From Woeseia sp. (GTDB lineage Bacteria; Pseudomonadota; Gammaproteobacteria; Steroidobacterales; Woeseiaceae), in assembly GCA_018701055.1 (NCBI GenBank), contig JABIUH010000293.1, positions 1-9,904 on the forward strand: a DNA stretch of 9,904 bases, read 5' to 3'. Made by a program: the position numbers and the translations under genes. Each line of letters begins with the position of its first letter. The stretch's first letter is position 1. This document shows, piece by piece, positions 1-5,706 of this stretch. A model generated the notes under the pieces. That model did no database searches, was not told the DNA's origin, and saw nothing but the letters and a program-made list of their open reading frames with translations.

Positions 1-555
1 CGCATCGTCAATATCATCCGGCGACGAAACCTGCCGGACGCAAACAAATTGCGCTCCCTGAAATGGCGTCAAGCGGTCGCGAGTGTCGATTGGCTATCTG
101 CGCAATTTCCGGCGGATAGTCAGTTCCAGATCTACACTTTCAATACGGAAGCCAGGCCGGTGCTGGCCGGTAGTGAGAACATTTGGCTTGATGTCGGCGA
201 TGGTAAACAGGTGGATGAGGCGATACGACTGCTACGACGCACCGTGCCGGAGAACGGCACCAATATGAAATCCGCGTACGAAGTTATTGCTAGCCTAAAT
301 CCGGCACCAGACAATGTAATTATGCTGGTTGATGGACTGCCGACGATGGATTCGCCGGAGCCGAAGCGTGGCATGGTCACGGGCGGTGAGAGACTGCGCT
401 ATCACTACGCGGCGATTGAAGCGGTACCCAGCGGTGTGCCGGTCAATATCTTGCTCTATCCGATGGAAGGTGATTACTACGCGGCGATTGCTTATTGGCT
501 GCTCGCCTATCAAACGGGTGGGTCGTTCATGAGTATCAGCAAGGACTGGCCTTAA
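1..555 (+). CDS. VWA-domain protein, C-terminal part (5' end outside window)
   Basis: The frame is open from base 1 to the TAA at 553-555, giving 184 visible residues. A TTG at 49 is internal, because coding-like sequence continues upstream of it, so this is a 5'-truncated gene and not a short ORF. The fold is read from two remaining metal-site (MIDAS) elements: NGTNM around bases 253-267, supplying the conserved Thr, and a hydrophobic strand ending in the Asp of VDGLPT (Asp codon 331-333). The first MIDAS element, DxSxS, would lie a short way before the window start. A hydrophilic helix then leads to a last strand (VPVNILLYPM) and a C-terminal helix. No membrane segment, sorting signal or extra domain is visible in this part. 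VWA domains usually bind protein partners through Mg2+. The next gene starts one base after the stop and also encodes a VWA protein, so the two are probably co-translated and may act together. The specific function is unknown. Confidence 0.82.
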   Translation, partial: RIVNIIRRRNLPDANKLRSLKWRQAVASVDWLSAQFPADSQFQIYTFNTEARPVLAGSENIWLDVGDGKQVDEAIRLLRRTVPENGTNMKSAYEVIASLNPAPDNVIMLVDGLPTMDSPEPKRGMVTGGERLRYHYAAIEAVPSGVPVNILLYPMEGDYYAAIAYWLLAYQTGGSFMSISKDWP

Positions 556-556
556 A

Positions 557-1546
557 ATGGCGCGACGTAAACGCAATATCGAAGCATTTAGCTTGTCGTT
601 CATCGACTGTATTTGTTGCGGTTTTGGCGCAATCGTTCTGTTGTTGGTGTTGAGCAAAATCTACGAGCCAGTCATCCTGGAAAAGACGACTGAAGATCTG
701 GCGCAGCTGATCGCCAAGTTACAGGAAGAGCTGTTTGATATTCGTGGCGATACGCTGGTGATTAATCGAGCGCTGGGCGTCGTGCAAATGGAAACGTCCG
801 AAACGAAGTTACGCCTTACGACGCTACAAAAAGAATTAAACACGATCCAGGGCCAGTACGACCTGCTCAACACCGACGATCCGGCATTGAATCTCGATGA
901 AGGGGATTTGCGGGCTGCGCGACAACGACTCACTGAAGAGATGCTGAACTTGCGCCCGTTTCGTCGCGCCCCTGACGACGCAGTTGGCGGAATACCCGTC
1001 GATAGTGAGTACATCATTTTCGTTATCGATACGTCAGGTAGCATGCAGGGAAAATGGGGTTGGGTGGAACAAAAACTGTCGCAGGTTTTGAATGTTTATC
1101 CGCAGGTCAAAGGCCTGCAGATTATGAACGACAACGGTAGTTATATGTTCAAGCAGTACGGTGGCACCTGGATTGAAGATTCTCCGCAGGTGCGAGAAGC
1201 GATCAAGAATCAGATGCGGGTCTGGCAGGATTTTAGCGATAGTAATCCGTCCGATGGCATCACCTATGCGATCGAGAATTTCTGGTCCCCCGATAAGAAA
1301 ATCAGTTTGTACGTTTTTGGTGATGATTTTCAGGGCGGGTCGATGGAAAGCGTGCTTCGTCAAATCGATAAGCTCAATATTGAGGATGAAAATGGCGACC
1401 GTCGTGTCCGTATTCACGCGATTGGATTTCCACTTGGATTTTCGGGAACGCCCTCCGCGAGTTCACAGAAGTTTGCGGGCTTAATGCGTGTTATGTGCGA
1501 ACGCAATGGTGGGACATTCGTCGCCCTAACCGAAAGGCAGCGTTAG
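557..1546 (+). CDS. Membrane-anchored coiled-coil VWA protein with ExbD/TolR-like N-terminal helix
   Basis: The product has 329 residues. The ATG at 557 lies one base after the preceding stop, with an AAGGA at 541-545 as a distant Shine-Dalgarno; coupling to the upstream VWA gene is likely. A basic start (MARRKRN) precedes one hydrophobic helix, about residues 12-34, containing the motif SLSFIDCICCGFGA with an Asp at its entry. Residues about 40-115 are charged, heptad-like and probably coiled coil. The VWA domain begins near residue 150 with an intact MIDAS motif, D158-T-S-G-S162. Residues 221-228 (DSNPSDGI) and FGDDF further on sit where the later MIDAS elements are expected. The basic N terminus puts residues 1-11 in the cytoplasm and the coiled coil plus VWA domain in the periplasm. 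That arrangement (cytoplasmic tail, one helix with acidic residue, periplasmic domain) parallels ExbD, TolR and MotB. A proton-channel partner of the MotA/TolQ/ExbB kind would be expected upstream, but this is inference. Exact role unknown. Confidence 0.88.
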   Translation: MARRKRNIEAFSLSFIDCICCGFGAIVLLLVLSKIYEPVILEKTTEDLAQLIAKLQEELFDIRGDTLVINRALGVVQMETSETKLRLTTLQKELNTIQGQYDLLNTDDPALNLDEGDLRAARQRLTEEMLNLRPFRRAPDDAVGGIPVDSEYIIFVIDTSGSMQGKWGWVEQKLSQVLNVYPQVKGLQIMNDNGSYMFKQYGGTWIEDSPQVREAIKNQMRVWQDFSDSNPSDGITYAIENFWSPDKKISLYVFGDDFQGGSMESVLRQIDKLNIEDENGDRRVRIHAIGFPLGFSGTPSASSQKFAGLMRVMCERNGGTFVALTERQR

Positions 1547-1699
1547 TATTCGTTCAGGCACCCTGGTTCCAGGTGCCACTATTCGTCAGAATTGATCGTC
1601 GATCCGGCATTTTCTTGCCCTAGCTCAATCCTCTTCCCATTGTGTAATTGATTCCGAAGGCGGCCCGTCATGGACGCCGAGTTTCGGAGGAGAAACACA
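1547..1699. other. Intergenic region between the VWA pair and the OmpA-family gene
   Basis: These 153 bases hold two small dyads: a hairpin at 1557-1577 (GGCACC with GGTGCC, no T-tract) and GATCG-T-CGATC at 1594-1604. I could not find a convincing sigma-70 promoter. Possible elements such as TTGCCC (1615-1620) and TGTAAT (1643-1648) are too far apart. Because the hairpin lacks a T-run it is at best a weak or rho-assisted end for the VWA operon. The downstream gene has its own strong Shine-Dalgarno and may have its own promoter here. Confidence 0.4.
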
Positions 1700-2422
1700 A
1701 TGTTTAAGAAAGCAGTTTTTGTCGGCCTTTTGGTCAGTACTTTTTCATTACCGGTCTACGCTGAGAGCTCTTCGAAAGAGGAAAGTGCGGGTATTGGGCT
1801 TGGTGCAGTCATCGGCGCGGTTACGGGTGGACCTGTTGGCCTCATCGTTGGCGCAGCGCTGGGTGCCAAAGTTGGCGGCGAAATGCATGAGCGCGGCAGT
1901 GAGGTTGAATCACTCACGGCATCACTCGATGATTCCAGGAAGCAGGTTGTTTCACTTGAAGAGAACTTGCGCTCGTTAGACGGTGAGATACGAACACTGG
2001 ATGGCGAACTTCGCGAAGCGCGTGAATTCGCCAAACCGGAACTAATTACTCTGCTAGCGGCCGGTATCGAAATGGATTTATTGTTTCGTACAGCCGAAGA
2101 CACGCTGAGTGTTACGACCACCGGCAAGCTCGGTCAACTGGCCGCAAGCCTGGTCACCAATACAGACATTCAGATCCGCCTAGATGGCTTCGCCGACGAA
2201 CGTGGCGACGCTGGCTATAACCAGGAATTGTCGGTCCGTCGCGCGGAGCATGTTCGTGATCTTTTGGTCGCGACCGGCATTAACACTTCCAGAATTTCGA
2301 TCAACGCACACGGCGAATCGCCGGCGGCGGAAATGAATGTGGATAGCTTCGCGCTGGAACGGCGCGTCAGCATGACGATTTTTGTGACAGATGCGCCTTC
2401 AGTTGCGGCTACGCGCCGATAG
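1700..2422 (+). CDS. Exported OmpA-family protein, glycine zipper plus coiled coil (PdsO-like)
   Basis: The product has 240 residues from the ATG at 1700. A strong GGAGG at 1686-1690 sits nine bases before it, so I prefer it over the in-frame ATG at 1670. Residues 1-21 form a Sec signal peptide with cleavage after VYA. Residues about 30-58 are a glycine-rich hairpin (GLGAVIGAVTGGPVG, then GAALGAKVGG), the glycine-zipper type found in envelope proteins. Residues about 65-110 are a heptad-like coiled coil. From about 120 to 230 is an OmpA/MotB C-terminal peptidoglycan-binding domain: LDGFADERGD, then YNQELSVRRAEHV and ALERRV. The order signal peptide, glycine zipper, coiled coil, FRT-type OmpA domain matches my memory of PdsO, the OmpA-like member of the proteobacterial dedicated sortase system. 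No sortase or two-component gene is in this window, so that name is only a candidate. It would tether the outer envelope to peptidoglycan. A terminator follows closely. Confidence 0.85.
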   Translation: MFKKAVFVGLLVSTFSLPVYAESSSKEESAGIGLGAVIGAVTGGPVGLIVGAALGAKVGGEMHERGSEVESLTASLDDSRKQVVSLEENLRSLDGEIRTLDGELREAREFAKPELITLLAAGIEMDLLFRTAEDTLSVTTTGKLGQLAASLVTNTDIQIRLDGFADERGDAGYNQELSVRRAEHVRDLLVATGINTSRISINAHGESPAAEMNVDSFALERRVSMTIFVTDAPSVAATRR

Positions 2423-2433
2423 TTCAGATCCCC

Positions 2434-2451
2434 AGACTCAGTGATGAGTCT
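2434..2451. repeat. Perfect 7-bp stem, 4-base loop inverted repeat
   Basis: AGACTCA (2434-2440) and TGAGTCT (2445-2451) flank the loop GTGA, starting 12 bases after the OmpA-family stop codon. It lacks its own T-run but lies immediately before the terminator hairpin. It may be part of a compound terminator or act as a 3' mRNA stabiliser. Confidence 0.6.
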
Positions 2452-2457
2452 CCGCTC

Positions 2458-2493
2458 GCCGGCCTCGCAATCATTGGGGGTCGGCATTTTTTT
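2458..2493 (+). terminator. Rho-independent terminator after the OmpA-family gene
   Basis: GCCGGCC (2458-2464) pairs with GGTCGGC (2479-2485), seven pairs with one G-T wobble, around a 14-base loop. A run of seven T follows at 2487-2493. It is placed 35 bases after the stop codon and separates this transcript from the pterin dehydratase gene. Confidence 0.75.
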
Positions 2494-2520
2494 GCTCTGA
2501 AGTCGGTGAGGTCTTATAGT
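2492..2520 (+). promoter_or_regulatory. Possible sigma-70 promoter for the pterin dehydratase gene
   Basis: TATAGT at 2515-2520 matches the -10 consensus at five of six positions. TTGCTC at 2492-2497 matches only the TTG of the -35 consensus, but the spacing is exactly 17 bases. The start would fall near 2527, giving a leader of about 24 bases. The -35 overlaps the T-tract of the preceding terminator. Confidence 0.4.
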
Positions 2521-2550
2521 CGGCTGAGTGTTTCATTTGGGGCATAAGTC

Positions 2551-2901
2551 TTGACCAAGTTAGTAGGCCGAAAATGTAAGCCGTGTGAGGGTGGGGTTGC
2601 ACCGCTGAACGTGGACGAAGCGGTTGCGTTGATGCAGCAGTTGAGCGAAACCTGGTCTCTGGGCGCTGATGCCGCATTCATCGAGCGCCGGTTCGAATTT
2701 TCGGTTTACAGTCGTACGGTCGCGTTTGCAAACGCTGTGGCGTGGTTAGCAACTAATGAGGGGCACCATCCGGAATTAACCGTCAAATACGGTACCTGCA
2801 AGGTGCGGTTTTTCACGACGGCAATCAACGGCTTGTCTGAAAATGACTTTATTTGTGCCGCGAAAATTGATCGCATGATTGAGGATTATAACTATGGTTA
2901 G
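2551..2901 (+). CDS. phhB: Pterin-4a-carbinolamine dehydratase (PCD/DCoH family)
   Basis: The product has 116 residues and dehydrates 4a-hydroxytetrahydrobiopterin, recycling the pterin cofactor of aromatic amino acid hydroxylases; the enzyme is small and cytoplasmic. The start is a TTG. An in-frame TAA lies two codons upstream, and the conserved N-terminal KCKPCEGG begins at residue 8, so no later start fits; TTGGGG at 2537-2542 is a usable Shine-Dalgarno. The active-site motif NEGHHPE gives H72, H73 and P74, and the GLSENDFICAAKID segment (94-107) is typical of the PhhB branch. The third catalytic His of the family (His79 in human PCD, in a T-H pair) is Thr here: residues 88-92 read FTTAI, with T90 at the His position. 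D99 is kept. The gene overlaps the next by 8 bp. No phenylalanine hydroxylase gene is in view, so its usual partner lies elsewhere or the protein has another role. Confidence 0.92.
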   Translation: MTKLVGRKCKPCEGGVAPLNVDEAVALMQQLSETWSLGADAAFIERRFEFSVYSRTVAFANAVAWLATNEGHHPELTVKYGTCKVRFFTTAINGLSENDFICAAKIDRMIEDYNYG

Positions 2902-3868
2902 CATTGCTGATATTGTCGCCGCCGCGTCCAGACTCGAGTCGGTGATTGTTGAAACGCCCCTCATTTCCTCCCCTGTCTTGGACGAAATCGCAGGCGGACG
3001 GGTACTTCTCAAAGCTGAAAATCTGCAACGTACCGGTTCGTTTAAAATGCGCGGCGCCTACAATCTTCTTAGCCAGCTAACGCCGGAACAGGCGGCGTTA
3101 GGCGTGATCGCATTTTCTTCCGGCAATCATGCTCAGGCAGTGGCGGCAGCGGGAACAGAGCTTGGAATCGAGACAACGATCGTGATGCCGGAAGATGCGC
3201 CGAAAATAAAAATCGAGAACACTCGAAAATTGGGCGGCAAAACGGTGCTTTACGATCGATATACCGGTGATAGAGAAACTATCGCGCGCGAGATGGCCGC
3301 TGAGCGTGGCTGCGAGGTCGTTCCTTCCTATGATCACGAACACATCATTGCGGGACAAGGCACTGCCGGTATCGAAATCGCGAATCAATGTGCGGCCCTG
3401 AACGTTGTGCCGGATCAGGTTTATATTAATTGCAGCGGAGGTGGCCTGACGGCCGGTTGCGCTATCGCGTTAGTCGATGCGTACCCCGATGTGAAAATGT
3501 TTGCGGTTGAGCCCGAAGAATTCGATGACACGACTCGCTCTCTAAAATCCGGGGTACGAGAAACGATCGACGTAACCGCGAATTCGATATGCGATGCCTT
3601 GCAGGTTGGGATACCAGGAAAAATAACTTTCGAAATCAACAAACGATTGTTGGCTGGCGCAATGTCGGTCAGTGACGATGAAGTCCGGGACGCGATTCGA
3701 TTTGCGTTTCAACATCTAAAGCTTGTCGTTGAGCCCGGTGGGGCTGCATCGTTGGCTGCTATATTGAGCGGTAAGGTCGCGACACAAAATAAGGTGACTG
3801 TAGGGATGCTGAGTGGTGGCAATATTGACCCAGAAATGTTCGCATCGATTCAGACTGAGGGAGTCTGA
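2894..3868 (+). CDS. PLP-dependent threonine/serine dehydratase-family enzyme (serine racemase-like)
   Basis: The product has 324 residues, the usual size for the single-domain branch of fold-type II PLP enzymes (catabolic threonine dehydratase, serine racemase, threo-3-hydroxyaspartate ammonia-lyase). The C-terminal ACT domain of biosynthetic IlvA is absent. The PLP Lys is K51 in GSFKMRGA; SSGNHAQ (75-81) binds the substrate carboxylate; CSGGGL (180-185) is the phosphate-binding loop; LSGGN (306-310) contacts the pyridine nitrogen. I start at the ATG at 2894, with GAGG at 2881-2884 nine bases before; a TTG at 2879 is in frame but poorer. The first 8 bp overlap the end of the pterin dehydratase gene, so translation is probably coupled. 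It should deaminate a hydroxy amino acid to a 2-oxo acid and ammonia, or racemise it; substrate cannot be read from sequence. It converges on the ParA gene with a 4-base gap and no terminator. Confidence 0.9.
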   Translation: MVSIADIVAAASRLESVIVETPLISSPVLDEIAGGRVLLKAENLQRTGSFKMRGAYNLLSQLTPEQAALGVIAFSSGNHAQAVAAAGTELGIETTIVMPEDAPKIKIENTRKLGGKTVLYDRYTGDRETIAREMAAERGCEVVPSYDHEHIIAGQGTAGIEIANQCAALNVVPDQVYINCSGGGLTAGCAIALVDAYPDVKMFAVEPEEFDDTTRSLKSGVRETIDVTANSICDALQVGIPGKITFEINKRLLAGAMSVSDDEVRDAIRFAFQHLKLVVEPGGAASLAAILSGKVATQNKVTVGMLSGGNIDPEMFASIQTEGV

Positions 3869-3872
3869 CCTC

Positions 3873-4637
3873 TTAGTTGCGGCTCAAACCAGGTTTGGCG
3901 TACGTAACGACATTAGGCACTTGTTCGATGATGCTTGCTTCGGTCGTGCGGAAGCGACGCTCCTCCCAGCTATCGATCCAGTCGATAATTTTTTCAAGCT
4001 CAACCATATCTTTCTTGACTTTGTACGGCTGCATTTCGCAAATCCCAATGCCTTCTTCGGCAGCGTGTACGAAATTCTGACTGTCACGCAGCACGGCGAT
4101 TATTGGAATGCCGAGGGAATCGAGGAAGCGCATTAACTTGGCGAAGCTCTTGGTGTTTTTGCGGGTTCGATTGGCAACCACCGCAAGTTTTCTGTCGCGT
4201 CGATCGACTTTGGCGACCAATAGCAAATCGGCAATACAACGAGATGCTGCGTGAATATCAATGGATGAGGGCATAACCGGTACCAATATGCTGCTGGCGT
4301 CCCGCGTTACTTCACGCAGATCATCGTGAGATAGGCTGGCAGGTGAGTCGACAACCAAGTTTGTCGTTTCCTGGGGTACGCGTAGTTGCCAGCTCCGCGT
4401 CGCCTGCATGGTTCGCTTGTAGGCCGCAATGCCGTGAATCGGTGCGCTTGTTGTGGGTCTGCGCTCGATCCAGGTCATGCTCGAGCCTTGTGGGTCACAA
4501 TCCATGATCGTCGGAATCGGGCCACGTTTGGCGAAATACGCCGCCAGATTGGTCGATAGCGTCGTTTTGCCGCAGCCTCCTTTCGGATTAACGACGACAA
4601 CTTTGTTCAGATCCTGTCTATTTGGCGTTATGAGCAT
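3873..4637 (-). CDS. Orphan ParA/MinD-family P-loop ATPase
   Basis: The product has 254 residues. The deviant Walker A motif is NPKGGCGKTT (17-26), with the signature Lys K19 and nucleotide Lys K24; Cys replaces the more usual Val/Ser at 22. The switch I region is DCDPQGS (46-52) and Walker B is LVVDSPA with D97. There is no N-terminal helix-turn-helix, so this is the short ParA type that dimerises on ATP, coats nucleoid DNA and positions cargo. A basic region (RRDRK, NRTRKNTKS, about residues 147-165) could bind DNA. The start is the ATG at 4637; I see no good Shine-Dalgarno. No ParB, parS cluster or other plasmid-type partner is visible, so chromosome segregation is not implied; orphan ParAs often place flagellar, chemotaxis or surface complexes. 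It lies 152 bases downstream of the EamA gene on the same strand and ends facing the dehydratase gene. Confidence 0.88.
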   Translation of the reverse strand: MLITPNRQDLNKVVVVNPKGGCGKTTLSTNLAAYFAKRGPIPTIMDCDPQGSSMTWIERRPTTSAPIHGIAAYKRTMQATRSWQLRVPQETTNLVVDSPASLSHDDLREVTRDASSILVPVMPSSIDIHAASRCIADLLLVAKVDRRDRKLAVVANRTRKNTKSFAKLMRFLDSLGIPIIAVLRDSQNFVHAAEEGIGICEMQPYKVKKDMVELEKIIDWIDSWEERRFRTTEASIIEQVPNVVTYAKPGLSRN

Positions 4638-4789
4638 GGGTTCGTAACGATAAGGTTTTGGTCCTGAATGCGGGGACTGCCTATGGTTCCTCAGTTAAAA
4701 CGGTCTGTCAGACAATGACTGTGTGGTATTCACACGACGCGTTCCATGCGCCGGTTCACATAATACCGGATGCCGAGTCGGTGGGGATA
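4638..4789. other. Intergenic region between the EamA and ParA genes with three short dyads
   Basis: Reading with the minus-strand genes, three imperfect to perfect dyads follow the EamA stop: CCGGT/ACCGG (4751-4755 and 4765-4769), GTGTG/CACAC (4721-4725 and 4731-4735) and GTCTG-T-CAGAC (4703-4713). None has a T-run, so none is a standard terminator. I found no clear -35/-10 pair for the ParA gene here. The palindromes could be protein sites or simply chance short repeats. Confidence 0.35.
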
Positions 4790-5659
4790 TCACTCGGGTT
4801 CCCGGCTTTTGACCAGTGCCAGGCCAATGCCACCGAGTACCATCGCGCTCGACACGAGCATTTGCAACGAAAGCGGCTCCGCGAGAAGGAAGATTCCACC
4901 GAGTGTGGCGATGACAGGAACCGACAGCTGGAGCAGTGCCGCGCGAATGGCCGTCAGGTATTCAAGTGCCCTATACCAGAGCACATACCCCAATCCGGAG
5001 GTTATAGCGCCGGATGTGATCGCGAGTACTGCTCCCTGTCGAGAAATCTCCGTACTGCCGGTTTCTAGCAGCAGGAGTACAAGGACGAACACGAACGCAA
5101 ATGTGAAATTAGTGGTCGTGGCACCAAGCGCATTTGATTCGGTACGACCACGCACCGAGTACAAGCCCCACGCGATCCCGGAGACAGCCATCATTAGGGC
5201 ACCGGATAAATCTGGTTTGTCAGCACCCGGGAGTAAAAGCATGGCAATTCCAGCGATTGCGATTAACCAGCCGACCCATTCGGAAATCACCGGGCGATCA
5301 CCCGAAAGCAGTCCAGAGGTGATCATTGTTGCTTGTACAAACCCAAAAAGAATTAGCGCTCCAACTCCGGTACTCAAGGAAACATAGGCATAGGAGAAAG
5401 ACAACGCATAGACAAACAGGCAGAGAGCCGACAGCCAGCTGCCGTGTCGACCGGTCGTCGATGTTCGATTTGCCAGTCGGCGAATAACCAATAACACGAG
5501 CGCGCCGGAGCCCAAGCGCAAGATTGTGAAACTGGCGGGATCAATTTCACCGTCACGTAATGCCATTCTGCAAATTACGGAGTTGCCGGCAAATGCGAGT
5601 AAGGCAAACGTCGTAAATACGGCCGCCCTTTGTACGCTGGCGCCAATGGACGATTTCAC
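4790..5659 (-). CDS. EamA/DMT-superfamily transporter, ten membrane helices
   Basis: The product has 289 residues, the standard length for the drug/metabolite transporter superfamily of inner-membrane carriers. Two homologous five-helix repeats are visible. The first runs from about residue 12 to 142, starting FALLAFAGNSVICRMAL and with the IDPASFTILRLGSGALVLL segment typical of EamA helix 2. The second runs from about 152 to 283, from GALMMAVSGIAWGLYSV to LSSAMVLGGIGLALV, with the conserved LEYLTAIRAALLQLSVPV and FLLAEPLS stretches. The start is a GTG at 5659 without a visible Shine-Dalgarno. The product ends in a short charged tail (KSREPE). The gene follows the methyltransferase gene by 47 bases on the same strand and may be co-transcribed with it. 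Family members export amino acids or other metabolites; the substrate cannot be inferred here. Confidence 0.9.
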   Translation of the reverse strand: MKSSIGASVQRAAVFTTFALLAFAGNSVICRMALRDGEIDPASFTILRLGSGALVLLVIRRLANRTSTTGRHGSWLSALCLFVYALSFSYAYVSLSTGVGALILFGFVQATMITSGLLSGDRPVISEWVGWLIAIAGIAMLLLPGADKPDLSGALMMAVSGIAWGLYSVRGRTESNALGATTTNFTFAFVFVLVLLLLETGSTEISRQGAVLAITSGAITSGLGYVLWYRALEYLTAIRAALLQLSVPVIATLGGIFLLAEPLSLQMLVSSAMVLGGIGLALVKSREPE

Positions 5660-5706
5660 GGAGATTGAGCGATTGCCACAACTTTCGCTATGGCAGTCGA
5701 ATCTAA

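Noticed and set aside
1..555. The first VWA gene as a sortase target protein
   Set aside because: Its C terminus (SISKDWP) has no LPxTG-like motif, hydrophobic segment or basic tail.
1557..1577. Hairpin after the VWA pair as a rho-independent terminator
   Set aside because: The stem is good (GGCACC/GGTGCC), but no T-run follows, so I did not call a terminator.
1670..1699. ATG at 1670 as start of the OmpA-family protein
   Set aside because: It would add ten charged residues before a good signal peptide, and the strong GGAGG at 1686-1690 fits the ATG at 1700.
3813..4136. Plus-strand ORF spanning the end of the dehydratase gene into the ParA gene
   Set aside because: It overlaps two well-supported genes and shows no recognisable motif.
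4770..5387. Long plus-strand ORF of 205 codons within the EamA gene
   Set aside because: Low-complexity, Ser/Pro-rich translation opposite a clear membrane protein; a shadow of the real frame.
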